A stretch of 64,000 nt of DNA. It comes from Roridomyces roridus. Lineage: Eukaryota; Basidiomycota; Agaricomycetes; Agaricales; Mycenaceae. Location of the stretch: assembly GCA_029378245.1 (NCBI GenBank), contig JARKIF010000003.1, positions 2,170,001-2,234,000 on the forward strand. Direction: 5' to 3'. A program made the position numbers and the translations under genes. The notes below the pieces were generated by a model. That model did not search any database. It had not been told where the DNA came from and saw only the letters and a program-made list of their open reading frames with translations. Within the stretch, counting starts at the first letter, position 1. Each line of letters starts with the position of its first letter. Positions 1-12,538 of this stretch are shown here, piece after piece.

Positions 1-2303
1 TGCCGCGAGCCTCTGTCTTCTTTGCTCCTGCCCGGCATGGATGAGCTTCTGCATGAGCGTGTTGCGCTCTGTCTGGTTCATCTTGGCCAGTTGGGCAGCA
101 AACTGGGGCGTGATGTTGACCCCGTGCGTCATCAAGTAGTTGTTGATCAACACGAGGGCCTGGGGAGCTGAAACAGAACCGGTCTGAGGAGGCGGGGGCT
201 GGTTGGGTGGTAGGGGAGCAGGATTCTGAATTATGCTGGGCGCGGGATCGCCCTGGGGTAGATCCGGAATGCCGTTCAGCGGGAAGAATGCCCCAACCAA
301 ACCGGCGCCCTGAACAGGGAAGAAAAGCACGTTGTTGGATACTTTTCCGTTGGGCAATTGCCAAGAGGAAACAAAGTACAAATTCTTGCTAACGAGCAGC
401 GCAACAAGGGCCTTGTAGCCCATTTCGTTGTTGACCGAGTTGGGAGCTGTGGGATTGGCAGCGAAGGTACAAATCGCAGGTTCCACGCGTCTCATCCACA
501 CTTGAAGGCTTTGCATTGTCACCGCAGGCTTCTCTGCGATCGTGAGAGTAAGGGAGGTCGGCCAAGTCGTCGCGTGACTGCAAGAATCATGAAATCCAGA
601 GAAAAGTCTAGGATGCTCGTACTTACCAGGCATCGGGATTTACGCTGCTCGCGACGACAAAGGTAGAGATCTGCCGCGGCTCTCCTGCCGGGTTCGTCCC
701 GGACCACGTTATGGGACCCTGCCACACAGGAGGAGCGTTCCTCATCGCGGCACCGGTCTGCCTCGCACGTTCCTTCTGCTCTAGCATTTTTTGCATCTGC
801 TGTTGTATCAGGGGCGACGGCGCCCCACCAGCCGGATTTGTGGGCATATTTGCAGGCATGAGATTCGGGTTTCGTGGCATGCCACCGCTCAGGGACCGCA
901 TGTGACCCGGAGACTCTGAAAGGTTCGACGACGGTTGCGGTGGCATCGCGTTGTCATTGGTATCTGGCGTATTCAGGTGGTGGTCATTGGTACTCTGGGG
1001 TGTCGGTACTGGTTGTGGCGGTATGATCTGCTGATGCGGCCCATCGGAAGCTTGTTGGGATCCTGGGGCGGCTTGTACACCTTGCTGAGTCTGCCCCGCC
1101 ATACTCTGCCCCTGCTGCGCTGCAGCCATCTGCTGTGCGCGATATATCATACGTTGTTGATTGAGCATCGCGGCTATGCTCTGCTTCAACTTGGTATAAA
1201 TGACGTTCTTCTCTGTCCATTGGGCCGTAAAGCTCTCCACCGCTGCGGTATCACCCCTGGCACGTGCTTCGCTAATTGCCGCCTCGAGAGCGCGCACCGG
1301 TGTCTCGGCCGCGCGATAGGCAATTTGCAACTGATTGACCTGCTGCTGGGTAAACCTATGCATTGGTAGCGCTGAAGGCGGCGCAGAGGGTGGAGGGACG
1401 GCCGTTGCGGTACTATTCACCGATGGCGGTGCCGATGGAGGAGTGATTTTGGGAGGTGTTGTGGCAATTGCCGGCACCGGAGAAGACTGAGCAAGGTTCG
1501 GCGAGGTGTTTGTATTCGGTGGGGAAATCTTGGCTCGTTTGGGATCTGGGGTTTTCTCCGCAGCGAGAGGCTCTCCCGGACGTTTCAGACCTTTTGTAGG
1601 GTAACCTGACAAGAGAACCGTGTGTTGTGGTTTCACAGAGAACCAAGGCGGCATTGGAGAGGTTGTGGAGAGGGAATGTAGGGTGGAAAACTTGTCAAGG
1701 TTCGGGCGGAGAGATATTGAGCTAAGGTGGATATTTCGCTGTATAATTGAATTGGAAAGGATTGAAGGTAAGGACTAGTACAACACACCCGTTTAATTTC
1801 AGCCGGTAAAGAGTCCCATGTGACGAAATCCAGCGAGGGGCAAAGGTTGCACTGGGGGCGTTCCGAGTCGTCCGGTAAGGATGCGGCAACATGTATGATG
1901 TGTTGTGGCGGAACGGGGCTCGCACTGAGTCCGAGGGTATCGAATAGTTCGAGAGCAGCGACAAAACCCTCGAGCGCAGCCATTCCCATGTCCCCACCGC
2001 CGTAAATGGTCTGTCCGATTCCGAGTGACGATTCGTCGCGGAATGCATTGACGAAAGACCCCAATTCCATGAAGAAGTTTCTGCACACCAGAGGGGATCC
2101 TTGTGTGCCATAGGTAACGAAAGCGACGCGCATCTACGAGGCCATAAGACAGGATGATTTAGGCAGGGTTTGGACAGCACCTTGGAGCCGGGCGCCTGCG
2201 CATCGCTGAGCCGACGCAGCATCTGCATCACATAATTCAAGACGGCGCCCCATTCCGCAGCGAGGGCGGAGGAAGCATCAACCACGAAGGCAACGGCTAC
2301 CAT
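1..2303 (-). CDS. MED25: Mediator subunit 25 (partial, 3' end off the left edge)
   Basis: The product is a nuclear Mediator subunit that links activators to RNA polymerase II. The first exon, read down from the ATG at 2303, starts MVAVAFVVDASSALAAEWG, the opening strand of the Med25 von Willebrand A domain. The second exon (about 2133 downward) continues the domain with RVAFVTYGTQGSP and GIGQTIYGGGDMGMAALEG. After about 1660 comes a Pro/Gln/Ser-rich linker, then a region around 660-720 containing VWQGPITWSG, and exons to base 1 with LYFVSSWQLPNGK and a Gln/Pro-rich tail. Introns of about 45-50 nt fit GT-AG. A longer reading frame exists upstream of 2303, but ATG 2303 gives the expected domain start. 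It is divergent from CAND1, 143 bp away. Assignment to MED25 is by remembered family pattern. Confidence 0.8.
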
Positions 2304-2446
2304 AGTGAAAACTGGAGCAGCAGCAGGTGGCGGCCAGGAACTGAGGGCAAGGTCAGGACGAGAAAGCAAGTCGGAGCCAAGCGGTGCGTCTGATATGATG
2401 CCGTAAGAGACGCGTCTATTCACCACCTTTCATTGTCCCTTCCACC
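2304..2446. promoter_or_regulatory. Shared divergent promoter MED25 / CAND1
   Basis: Only 143 bp separate the MED25 start codon (minus strand) from the CAND1 start codon (plus strand), so both promoters must lie here or overlap the 5' ends. CAND1 has the favourable context ccaccATGa. No clear TATA box was seen. Confidence 0.55.
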
Positions 2447-5400
2447 ATGACCAAGTCCTATCTCATGAACAGTCTCATCGAAAAGGTTCGTTCTCCCTCT
2501 CTCGTCGCCACGCGAGGCACCTTGTTAACTCGAGCCACAGATGCAGTCGACCGACCACGACTTTCGGTAGGACTTTGGAGCTGCCACCCGATTGCACAAT
2601 AACGCTCTTTCAGATTCATGGGCTTGAATGACTTGATGACTGAGATCAAGCAGGATCAGAGCTGCTTTGTGGGAGATGAGGCGCTTGAGAACAAAGTTCT
2701 CATGCAGGTCCTGGCCCTCGTCGAGGACAAGATTTCCGAGGTCAAAAATCAGGCCGTTAAATGGTACTTACTTGCTTTTCCTCGACCAATTCGGACGTTT
2801 ATCCTGGTGCAGTCTTGGCCAGTTGATCAAGATTATTCGCCAAACCCAGATGGAGACAGTGGTCGATAAACTAATCGATTTCTCCGGCGGACAAGACGAG
2901 GAATTGCGCGATATCTCAGGCCTTGGTCTGTCCATTTCTCTCTTTCCATTTGTTCTTGTCCTGATTTTTCTTTCAAGCTCTCAAGACCATCACCGCGGAG
3001 CTCCCGCCGGACGGCAAGATCGCAGCCACAGCCTGCGCTAAACTTACCCCGAAACTGCTTGGACAGATTTCCAACCCGAGCACTCCTCCCGAAGCGCTTG
3101 TGGAAACCCTCGCGATTCTGTCTATCCTTATCTCTCGCTTCCCCGCGCACCTCTCCAGCGCCACTCTCACTCCTCAACCCCTCGCTGTTCTCGCACCGCT
3201 CCTTGTGCATCCACGCCCAGTGGTCCGCAAACGAGCAATTATCACACTGGCGCAGTTTGTGCCCATCTCGCAGGGTTACCTCTTTACCGACTTGCTAGCG
3301 ACCCATGTGTTCCCCTTCCTGGCTCCAAACGCAAACCTTGAAAAACAGCGAACCACAGTGCACCTCGTCGCCGCCGTAGCTCGCACCGCACCAACCCAAA
3401 TTGCCCCAGCGTTGGCCGAGATCGTGCCAGGTGTGCTCAAGGCCGTCCAGCGGGATGACGATGAGCTCCGTGAGGGAAGTCTCCAAGCACTCGAAGCGTT
3501 GCTCCTACGGTGCCCTCTTGAGATCACACCGTATGTAGCACAAATAATCCAGGCAGGATGTCAATACATCAAATACGATCCCGTCCGCATCTTCTCTTGG
3601 CACGTTTCTAAACCTGACTTTTCCCCCAGAACTACGCGGGTGACGATGACGAAGACGAAGAGATGGCAGACGCCGACGCCGATGATGACGAAGATGCTGA
3701 GTTGGACGAGTATGTGGTTCCTTTATTCACCTTCAGCGCCTCTGATTTCCCTCCAAGATATTCTGATGATGAGGATACATCGTACAAAATCCGCCGTTCC
3801 GCAACCAAGTTGCTGGCAGCGATTGTAGGGACGCGGCCAGAACTTCTGTCTTCTGTCTACAAGGATGTGTCTCCTGTCCTTATCTCCCGGTTCGGTGACC
3901 GGGAGGAGAGTGTGCGCCTAGAAGTGTGGGCCACGTACGTGGTACTTTTGAACCAAACGGCTCTCTACGGTGGTCATCCGCAGAGTAAGGACGACTCTTC
4001 CCTGAAGCGCAAGCGCGACACGGAGACGATGGATGTGGAGGAAGGACCTTATAGCTTGCTCAAAGGGCAAGTCCCGGCCTTGTCCAAGGCGCTTCTCAAC
4101 CAGCTCAAGTCGCCTAAAACGCCTCCCACTACTCTCCAGGCTGGTTTTGCACTCCTTCATGTTCTTCTCCAGGTCCTTCCCGGCTCCCTTGCTAGCCAGG
4201 CGACTTCCATCATTGCGACATCAAAGACCATTCTCGCCCAGCCTCCGTCTACGTCCACTTCCGCGCTCCACCTCGCCTGTCTATCCTTCCTCGCCCTATT
4301 TTTCTCGACCCACTCACCACCCACCTTTACGCCATCTCTGCCGAACTTGACCCCCGCACTTCTTCGGAGCCTCGGCGAGCGGCATCCGCGTGTCGCCTCC
4401 GAGACGTTCCGCGTCTTTTCCGCCTTGCTCAATGCTGCCAAGCCTATCAAGACGGGCAGCGACTGGCCAGAGGCGGTGTATGATCAGGCGGTGGCCCGTC
4501 TGAGTGCTCACGATACCGATGCCGAGGTGCGCGCATGCGCCGAGACTTGCATCGGCGACCTGTGGATCTGTGCCACGGACGTAGTGCGTAGTCGGGACCA
4601 CCGCGAATGGGAGGCCATCTGCCGGCCCGGTGCCAAATCAGATGGCGCCGTCAAGGTTGTTACTCGTGTAGCGCAGGAAGTACCCGAGGCCCTTGGAGAT
4701 ACGTGGGTAAACGGATGCGTCGAATGGGCCATGGGCCTTCTCAAGCGGGGTGGTCGCGCAGGCAAGATGGAAGTCTTCCAGGCTCTGGACGTCTTATTGC
4801 GGAGTTACACAGCAGGTGTACCCGCCGGGCTCCCACCGGCCCTTGTTCCGCAGATCAAGACGTACCTTTCGACGAGCGACGTTCCTCTCCTGTCACAAGC
4901 GCTTTCTCTTCTTGCGTTGCTCCTCGAGCTTGCACCTACTACGACGTTCCCAGAAATAGAGACTGACCTGCTTCCCGACATTTACCGCATTGCACACTCA
5001 CCGTTGGTGTCTGGTGCCGCTCTCGACTCCCTGCTCACGTTCTTTACCGCTCTAGTCAAGGCGGATGGTCAAATTGCGACGCACTTGGTGCCGAATCTCG
5101 TGGACGCGGTTGAAAAAGCTCCTCGGACGGACGCGAGCCCGAATAACGTCGCCAGGGCTATTGCTCAGATTGTGGACACACAAAAGGCCATTGCCGCGGG
5201 CACGATCGCTCAGTATGCGAAGAGCATCAAAAAGACGTCCAAGGCAAAGCCGTCGGTGGTGATGCTCAGTCTGCTCATTCTCGGTGAACTTGGACGAATC
5301 ATGTATGATCCATTCATTTCTCCGATCCCATTCGATGGTTGATTTCTTCTTGATAGCGATATGTCCAACCAGCAAGAAATATTTAGAGATGCGATTGAGC

Positions 5401-6609
5401 ACTTTGCAGCTGAACAAGAGGAGATCAGGGCTGCCGCTTCTTTCGCGGCTGGTAACATTGCCATTGGAAACTTGCAGCAATTCTTGCCCGCCATTGTCAA
5501 GATTGTCAAGACGGACGCGAAGAAGAGACTGTTGTCTCTTCATGCGCTCAAGGAGGTTGTTACGCACTGCTCGCACGGGCAACTGGAAGGCGTGGCGGAT
5601 ATGCTTTGGGTTCCGTTGTTTGAAAACTCGGAAAACTCGGAAGAGACGACCAGAAATGTCGCTGCGGCCTGTCTTGGCAAGCTGGCTACAACGCACCCTT
5701 CCCGGTATCTTCCACAGCTTCATGTACTTTCTTTTCTTTTCTTTATCGTTCGTACTCACTGGATTTTTTAGGCAAGAGTCAAAGATCCCAATGCTGCCAC
5801 GCGTGCCACAGTAGTGTCGGCCATTCGGTACACGTTTGCCGAAACCTCGCAGTCGTACGACGAGTTGCTCGCACCCCTTCTTGTCGACTTTTTGTCGCTC
5901 ATGCTGGATGAAGACTTGGTACGAGTGTCTCACCCTTATAGGCGCCGATGCTGATGATATCCCTAGACGGTTCGTCGACTGGCACTGTCCGCTTTGAATT
6001 CGGCGGCGCGCACGAAACCTCATTTGATCCGAGATCATTTGCCTTCCCTGTTGCCGAGCTTGTACAAGGAGACTGTCATCAACCCCGATCTCATCCGCAC
6101 GGTACAGATGGGTCCGTGGACGCACAAGGTCGACGATGGTTTGGATGCTCGCAAAACAGCATACGAAACCATGTACACTCTGGTATGTGATTTCGACTTT
6201 GTCCCATGCTCGGTACTGATTTGCATAGCTGGACACATGTCTGGCCAAGCTTGAACTGTCCACATTCCTCGGACGTGTGCTTCCTGGGCTGGCAGACGAT
6301 TCGGACGAAATCAAGGTGATCTCGCACATGATGCTATTCAGGTTGTCGCAAGTCGCGCCTGCTGCTGTCGCTCAGAAGCTGGATGAGGCGACGCCGGAAT
6401 TGGAAAAGACGATGAAGGGCGCAACTGTGACCAAGGACACTGTGAAGCAAGACTTGGAGCGCGCTGCGGAGCTGCAGCGGAGTGCTCTGCGTGCTGTCGC
6501 TGCCCTGAGCAAGATTGGAGGTGGAGCGTCGCCGCGGTTTGATATGTTTGTGGAGGAGCTCAAGAAGAATGCGCAATGGGGGGCAGAGTTCAAAGAATTG
6601 GCAGCTTGA
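2447..6609 (+). CDS. CAND1: Cullin-associated NEDD8-dissociated protein 1 (TIP120)
   Basis: A HEAT-repeat solenoid that binds un-neddylated cullin-RBX1 and exchanges substrate receptors of SCF-type ubiquitin ligases. Exon 1 (2447-2485) is MTKSYLMNSLIEK; exon 2 (2541-2566) and exon 3 (from 2614) give the CAND1 N-terminus containing FMGLNDLMTEIKQD. Downstream are the diagnostic stretches QDEELRDISGL, the acidic insert around 3640-3710, DPNYAGDDDED and YSDDEDTSYKIRRSATKL. The C-terminus near 6277-6606 has FLGRVLPGLADDSDEIKVISHMM. The assembled protein is about 1,200 residues, normal for the family, with short GT-AG introns. The stop codon is at 6607-6609. Functionally it pairs with CSN3 at 25118, which acts on the same cullin cycle, but the genes are 18 kb apart. 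Confidence 0.93.
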
Positions 6610-6696
6610 GTGTACATTTCTGTAGTAAATCGAATATTTTCTTGTAAATAACAAATAAATAAATGGAAACGGCCACGTGATCGGACAACCAGCAGC

Positions 6697-7400
6697 ATGC
6701 AGAGCTCCATGCAGGGTCCCGGTCCTTCCTCGTTCCAGCAGACGTCCGCAGAGAGTTTTGAGGCCAGTTTAATGGCCGGTGGCTATGGCCTATACGTGTG
6801 TCTCAACACTCTCCCCGTTGTCTCGCTTCCTGACTCTCTTGCCACCAGAAAACATCAGAGTGGGTCCGCCAACCACAGTTCACCGAATTCGACCCGTCCC
6901 CCTTCGTCCCACCAAAGCCACACATCCCGAAAAAGGTCGAAGCTCCCCCTCCACTTACCGAAAAGCAGCGCCGCAAGAAGCAGCGCCTCGACAAGTTCCG
7001 GAATCGAGGGTGTGGCTCACCACAGCGGTTATTCGTCGGAGAGCTCAAGGGTGTGGGCCGAGTCATCGTCGACGAGCTGCCACCCAACGGCGTCTACACC
7101 GATGTCACTGCTGCAACCGCTGCCCGTCGTCCAGGCGAGGAGCGTCGCCGGAGAAAGGCTGCCGCCGAGTTTGCAGCCAAGGAACGGGAGAGGCGGGAAC
7201 GTGATATCAAGTACGATGAGTTCCCGACACAGCCGAATTGGCCAGACGAGGATTTTCCCTGGCGACTACAAGAGGAGAGGAGAATCAAGATGGAGAAGGA
7301 GGACCAGGATTTGCGAATGCGTCTCATTGAAGCTTTCTTTGCAGAGGACACGGAGGATGAAGAAGATGCGGTCGAGAGGTCCCGGACTCGGGTTAGCTGA
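6697..7400 (+). CDS. Conserved small basic coiled-coil protein, function unknown
   Basis: Exon 1 starts at ATG 6697 (MQSSMQGPGPSSFQQTSAES) and ends after GGYGLY at about 6795. A GT-AG intron ends near 6848, and exon 2 continues with KTSEWVRQPQFTEFDPSPF to the stop at 7398-7400. The protein is about 220 residues. Around residues 70-90 it has a basic stretch (KQRRKKQRLDKFRNRG), then an arginine/glutamate-rich helix predicted to be coiled coil, then an acidic tail. I recognise no catalytic motif. It starts 88 bp after the CAND1 stop on the same strand. The basic, helical build would suit an RNA- or ribosome-associated factor, but that is a guess. Confidence 0.65.
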
Positions 7401-7521
7401 AGTTTACTACTTACTTTGTCTTGTAACGGTCATACAGAAAACTTATTTCGCGGATATTACATAGAACAGAGCAAATACATTGTTTCATTCAGTGTCCATC
7501 CATCCGTCTAGATCATCTCAC

Positions 7522-9319
7522 TCAGACGTTCACGTACAGACCTGCGTCCTTGCGGATCTTGGTCATCGCTGCAGGCGCGTCAGTTGAGAGATTCGCTCAA
7601 GAAAGAACCAGGCGCACCCGCAATAATGGCACTTCCAACCCCACTCCCATCTTCCGCATGGTGGGTAACGATATTACTACAGCCGCCACATCAGTCTCCG
7701 TTGGTTATCGAAAGAATACGCACGCACCGTCCCTTGTCACCAAAGATATCCACCAGTCCCTCGTGCACGCGATCCGGGAAACCAGGGTATTTGTTATAAA
7801 GCGAAGCCATCCGCACCGACAAGACACCCCTCCTCCAAATACCCCATCTTGCTCACAATCGCCGCAATGCCACACGAACTCAGCCGAGCCGCCCGCCGTC
7901 CAATAAGCTTGGCCAGTGCACGGAAGAACTGACGCTCGGCTAGTGTGGTTTCGACGGCGAAAAAGTGGGTAAAGATGCCGATGATCATGAGGAGTTCATC
8001 GGTCGGGTCGCTTTCCATGAGGGAGAGGAACGCCGTGTCGAGAACGTAGGGCACTTCGAGTTTGTATGTGTTTTGCCCAAGGAAGAGCACACCTTCGTCG
8101 ATGAGCTCGCAAATGACCAAGCGGAGAATCTCGCCGAGATAACGCCCAGAGATGAGTTTCTCAAACGCCTGCTCGCCCGGCTTGTTGGACGTCTCATCAA
8201 CGACCGTATCATACTTGGTCCGAGGGAGGTGCTCATGCTCGAACGAGTCGAACGCGCCCCACTCGCAGTTGATTCCCATAGCCGCCTCGTCGTCGATACC
8301 CAAGTTCTTGATTTTGGGAATGTCACCGACGCGCTCCATGTAGGCAGCGTTGCAGCCTGTACCAAAGATGACGGCAATCTTGGTCTTGGGGTTGACGTAC
8401 GCAGAGGCGATGAGCGTGCCCGTAGTGTCGTTGATGATGGCGGTCAACTCGATCGGAGGTCCTGCTGACGGTGAATTAACGAAAGGAGGGCCGACCAGCA
8501 CGACGCACGAATTTGGCAAGCGATTTGCGGAACATGTCGGCAACGTCGTGGCCCTCGGTGTTGGGTGCGCCAAAGCCCTTGGTCCACCGAATGAGTTCGC
8601 CATGGTCGATCCGCTCTTGCGAGCAAGGGTACGAGAACTGGTGTGGTATTAGATTCAGGTAAGCGACCGCAAGAATACGCACGGTAAATCCAAGAGGTAG
8701 CTTCTCGCCAGGCTTGAGCGTCAGCCCGCTGTTCTCGTCCGCGAGATTGGTGTCGACAAAAGTCTTGAGACACTCGGCGCAGAAATCAAAGAGTTTCTGG
8801 CCGTCCTCTTGTTTCTGCTCCTCCGTTAATCGGTACTTGGTCTGGGTAATCTCGAATTTGCCCTCGCCCTGGAGGGTGACCAAGCAGACTCGCAGATTGG
8901 TTCCACCCAGATCCACAGCGAGAATGTCGCCCTTCTCCTGCCCCGTTGGCCAGCCAAAGACGAATGTGGGTATCATGGGCTACATAAACAGTTAGATTGG
9001 ATCGAAGTGAATTTTGAGCAGGATACAGACCACGACCTGCTTGGGCTTGGCCAGCCCGAGCTCGAGGGTCTCCTTGAACGCCTCGACGATCATTCGCATC
9101 CGCTGCGGTGTGAGAGTGAATCTGAATGTGCAGCTACAGTCCTCCATCCGATGATTTCATTACCCCGCACTCACAAACTCTCGTATTTACGTAGATGGTC
9201 CGCCATCGTCCTGGCGCAGGCTTGTCAGTACAGGAATGACTTGAGGGTCGGAGTGGCTCCTACTTCTTGGTCGCATGAGGGAGATCTTCCTCATCTTGAG
9301 TTCTGGTGTGCATGGCCAT
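7522..9319 (-). CDS. HXK: Hexokinase
   Basis: A cytosolic enzyme phosphorylating glucose and other hexoses with ATP, the first step of glycolysis. Exon 1 starts at ATG 9319 (MAMHTRTQDEEDLPHATKK), followed by MADHLRKYESLF and MRMIVEAFKETLELGLAKP. The ATP phosphate loop is seen as DLGGTNLRVCLV, the hexose site as GFTFSYPC across an intron near 8660, then RWTKGFGAPNTEG, NDTTGTLIASAY, IFGTGCNAAYME and INCEWGAF. The last exon ends MTKIRKDAGLYVNV before the stop at 7522-7524. Length and motif order match fungal Hxk1/2-type enzymes of about 500 residues. The short family members (Glk) are less likely because of the FTLTPQ-type N-terminus. It is divergent from uL14m. Confidence 0.92.
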
Positions 9320-9494
9320 CGTCTGGCCCGAGGGCAAGACGACACTTCCGCTACCGCGTCTAGATGCAGGCATTGCTCAGACCGACGAGGAGGTAGATGA
9401 GGAGAAAGGGTGGCTCGTCGCCGTCAATAGTGTGGAGGTGGAGCAAAATGTACTCGGATCAGACACACAGAAATCCCTTTTCGTCCGGACTCGC
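9320..9494. promoter_or_regulatory. Shared divergent promoter hexokinase / uL14m
   Basis: The two start codons are 175 bp apart on opposite strands. A plus-strand reading frame runs through the interval in frame with uL14m, but the conserved protein begins at ATG 9495, so the interval is taken as promoter and 5' UTR. Confidence 0.5.
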
Positions 9495-9965
9495 ATGATT
9501 GGGCTGAAAGGCACCCTCAATGTGCACAACCATTCATTCGCTCATTGAATTTTTTTGGGGCTCACCATTGCATAGATTATCGACAACTCTGGCGCGCTTG
9601 TGGCCGAGTGTGTCAAGGTCCTGAAGCAAAAGGTCAATAACGGTTGGGGCTCTGTCGGTGACGAGATTGTCGTCGTCGTCCAACGCGCACGGCCAATATC
9701 GGCAGCGACCTCTGCCTCTGTCACTGCTGTTAAAGTCCGCCAAGGCGATGTTCGCCGCGCCGTCATCGTTCGTACACGGAAACCTGTTCGACGACCGGAC
9801 GGTCGTCTGATACGCTTTGACGATAATGCCGCCGTTCTGCTGAACAACAAACGCGAGATGCTGGGGACGCGGATAGGTGGGGTCGTCAGTGCCGACCTGA
9901 GGATGAAGGGATGGGGGAAGATTGCCAGTCTTGCGCCAAAGGTGTGTGCTGCTCTGTTCTCCTGA
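9495..9965 (+). CDS. uL14m: Mitochondrial large-subunit ribosomal protein uL14m
   Basis: Nuclear gene for the mitochondrial homologue of bacterial L14 (yeast Mrpl38), on the intersubunit face of the large subunit. Exon 1 (9495-9521) reads [10 protein letters not shown] 54-nt GT-AG intron ends at 9575, and exon 2 resumes with [19 protein letters not shown]. Family signatures follow: [43 protein letters not shown] and GTRIGGVV, with the usual ending SLAPKV extended by a few residues to the stop at 9963-9965. No separate targeting peptide is visible, as is common for L14. The protein is about 138 residues, slightly longer than bacterial L14 (about 122). Confidence 0.9.
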
Positions 9966-10510
9966 AATCGTGTTTTTATGGTAGTCTGTTAGGCCATATA
10001 AGTCGTGTCTCTTTGCCCAAAATTATTCTATGTCTACAAGTATTCAGTGTATCAATACGAGCGCGTTCCCGAGACGTTCGCAGATGGCTTAGTCAGCTTT
10101 TGATCACCGCGTATAGCCACTTGATCCGTTCTGCTTCTTCTCTGTCTTGACCTCGAATCCTCGATGAGCGCGACTTCGTGCTTCACCAAATGCAATCTGC
10201 ATATTTGCTCACTGTGTTTTCCATCCCGGTCACGCTATGGCGGTACAAGACGGCCGTCGGACCATCTGACCCACCTTCTCTGAGCACGCGTATAATAATC
10301 AATTGGACTAACTCCCTGGGTCATCTCACGGGTTGTCCCATTTCAAATGGTTTTTGGCAGAATCATGATTCCCAGCATCGGTTGCTGCTTGTTGCTGCGT
10401 CGGGCTGCTCAAGACTGATCCGTACATCTAGCGGTGGGGAAATAAAAGACATCAAGCATCCACCCTTTGCATCTACCCTGACCAGGTCGCACCACATTGG
10501 GCCTCGGGGT
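9966..10510. other. Intergenic, no gene seen
   Basis: 545 bp between uL14m and the DUF6533 gene. A plus-strand frame (10178-10555) runs into the first exon of the next gene but has no recognisable content; it may be 5' UTR. No repeat or RNA gene was seen. Confidence 0.4.
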
Positions 10511-12224
10511 ATGGCAACTCCGCCGGCGGTCACCGACGACATTACAGAAACGTAGGCCCCGCAATCTCAGCCACTGAAACTGACAATCCTCTAAGCCTGC
10601 GAACTAATGTGCGTTTTATTTCCTGGCCTACTGGTAAATCTGATTGCTAGGACAGTATGTCGGGTTCTGTGCGTTCACTATCTTGATCTGGGATCATCTC
10701 GACACATTCACCGCCGAGGTGCGTCGCTGTAGTTTTCTTCTTTCATGTTTGCTCACACCAGGGTAGGTGGAATATATATGGAGAGGGGAAAAAGGACTAG
10801 GTGAGCTCTACGAGCCTCAAACAATCAAAACACCGACCAGCTGCTAGTCGTGTATTTGTTCCTTCTCGTCAGTCGTTTTGTCAAGGCCCCACAATCACTC
10901 CTCATCTTGGCTTGCTTAGAATCGCTACTTGACGCCGCTTGGATTCATTGTTAATCTATTCGCGTATCTTTCCCCCAGCTGGACGCAAGAGGTACGTCTG
11001 CGGCCGCTCTCAATTCAAAACACTTAGCAAGCTGCCTAGCGGTGCAGGCGATTTATTAGGTTCGTAGTCGTCTCTGTAACAGACATCGCAGTGACGGTCA
11101 AGTTTAGGTTCGAAGGAGCAATGACTGTGATCGGAATTCACATTGCAGCCATGATGATGTTGCTACGGTGAGTCCCCTTTACAGCAGATATCAGTCGTCT
11201 TACGTGTCAACAGCATAAACGCCCTGTATTCTGCCCAACGAATCATCGTTGCTTGTGTATTCCTCTTGTTTCTAATTATGCTCGGGGTGAATGCCTGGTT
11301 GTTGACCCGAGGGGAACGTCAGTTTTCTTGCACGAATCCCTCCGTTCACAAGCATCTCATTCAGTCCAGCCGTGATACACAATCCTGCCTCGGGAATGCG
11401 TGGCATGTTTACCCGTTCCAGACCCATCTCTCTCGCTAATAGCATACCTAGCTTGCACAATGATCTTCCCGCCTGATATGTATGTCATACCACAGGATTA
11501 CATCGGTCCTGCTTATGCCTGCTTCAGAAGTGCCATCGCCTCATCGTCCGCTTGGCTACCACTCCTCTACGACTCTGTCATCCTTGGCCTCACGATCTTC
11601 AAAACGGCGCCGCTGGTAGGCAGAGGCAATGGGACATTGGTGATGAAGCGTCTATTGGAAGACGGCCTCATCTACTACTCGTATGTTGTGGTTTTCTACG
11701 CCTCGCTTTGCTTACAAGTACTCAGGGCCATATTCTCCGTGACACTGGCTCTAACGATTATGATCATTTCCTGTCCCCCGGTAAGTTTTTGCAGAGATAT
11801 AGTACCAAATCTTATTCTCAACAGGGACTGAAAAATATTGCGGCACAGTACGTTCATCTTCCATGTCCACAGAGATAATACACCAAACCCATATCCAGGC
11901 TGGAGCTCATGTGAGTCTCTTCTACTCGCACCACATAAATATGTCGCTCATTCCTTTCTCAGCATCACGGTGCGTACAACTTCACGTTGAATTTTGTGTC
12001 AATTTACGCCGACCAGGTCACGATGATGTCGAGGTATGTCGGCAGCGCGCCATACTCGAAGCCGTCTCGCTAACAATTGCAGAATCACACTGAATATCAA
12101 GGAATGCGCCCGCAAGCGGTTTCAAAACAGCGTTATCAACAATCCAGAACATATCTTCTTCTCGGACTCGAATGGAAGGGCTAATAATAATGTATTTTGT
12201 ACAAGAAATAATGAGATTAACTGA
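10511..12224 (+). CDS. DUF6533-domain multi-pass membrane protein
   Basis: A heavily split gene of at least twelve small exons. Exon 1 (10511-10551) gives MATPPAVTDDITET. Exon 2 is only 13 nt (10596-10608). Exon 3 (10656-10718) reads YVGFCAFTILIWDHLDTFTAE and exon 4 (10767-10800) VEYIWRGEKGL. Further exons give VVYLFLLNRYLTPLG and FAYLSPSWTQE, matching the DUF6533 pattern (an aspartate in helix 1, E-x-x-x-IW, then LNRY). Later exons supply hydrophobic segments (AMTVIGIHIAAMMMLL, IIVACVFLLFLIMLG, YSAIFSVTLALTIMII), about seven helices in all. A cytoplasmic-looking tail containing MMSRITLNIKECARK ends at 12224. The family is expanded in Agaricomycetes and has no assigned biochemical role. Some middle splice sites are uncertain. 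Confidence 0.72.
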
Positions 12225-12538
12225 GATTACGACAATTGGCTTACTGGGAGGTTGTTCTGCCTACAAGAAGTTACGCACGATGGGTGAAAAAAGTAGATAT
12301 TATCTCACCAGTATACATAGATTCCCTCCACTGTACACTTGCCGCATTAGGTCCTTGGATCTGAGAGGATACGACCACACATAGACACAACATGGATTCG
12401 AAAACTCACGACACATAATACATTTGGATTCGATTCCATTTTGGCCACGCCTTGGGCGAGTAGACAACGACAAGAATAATACTGAGTAGTTAATAGCATG
12501 GGCGGCTAGCTGGGAACTCACTTCCTTTCCAGCCCCAA
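12225..12538. other. Intergenic between convergent genes
   Basis: About 310 bp holding the 3' ends of the DUF6533 gene and the RBM25-like gene. No conserved reading frame, repeat or RNA gene was recognised. Confidence 0.4.

Noticed and set aside
9306..9548. A possible longer N-terminus for uL14m
   Set aside because: L14 proteins start near MIGLKGTLN, and the longer frame runs through the short divergent promoter and stops in the intron.
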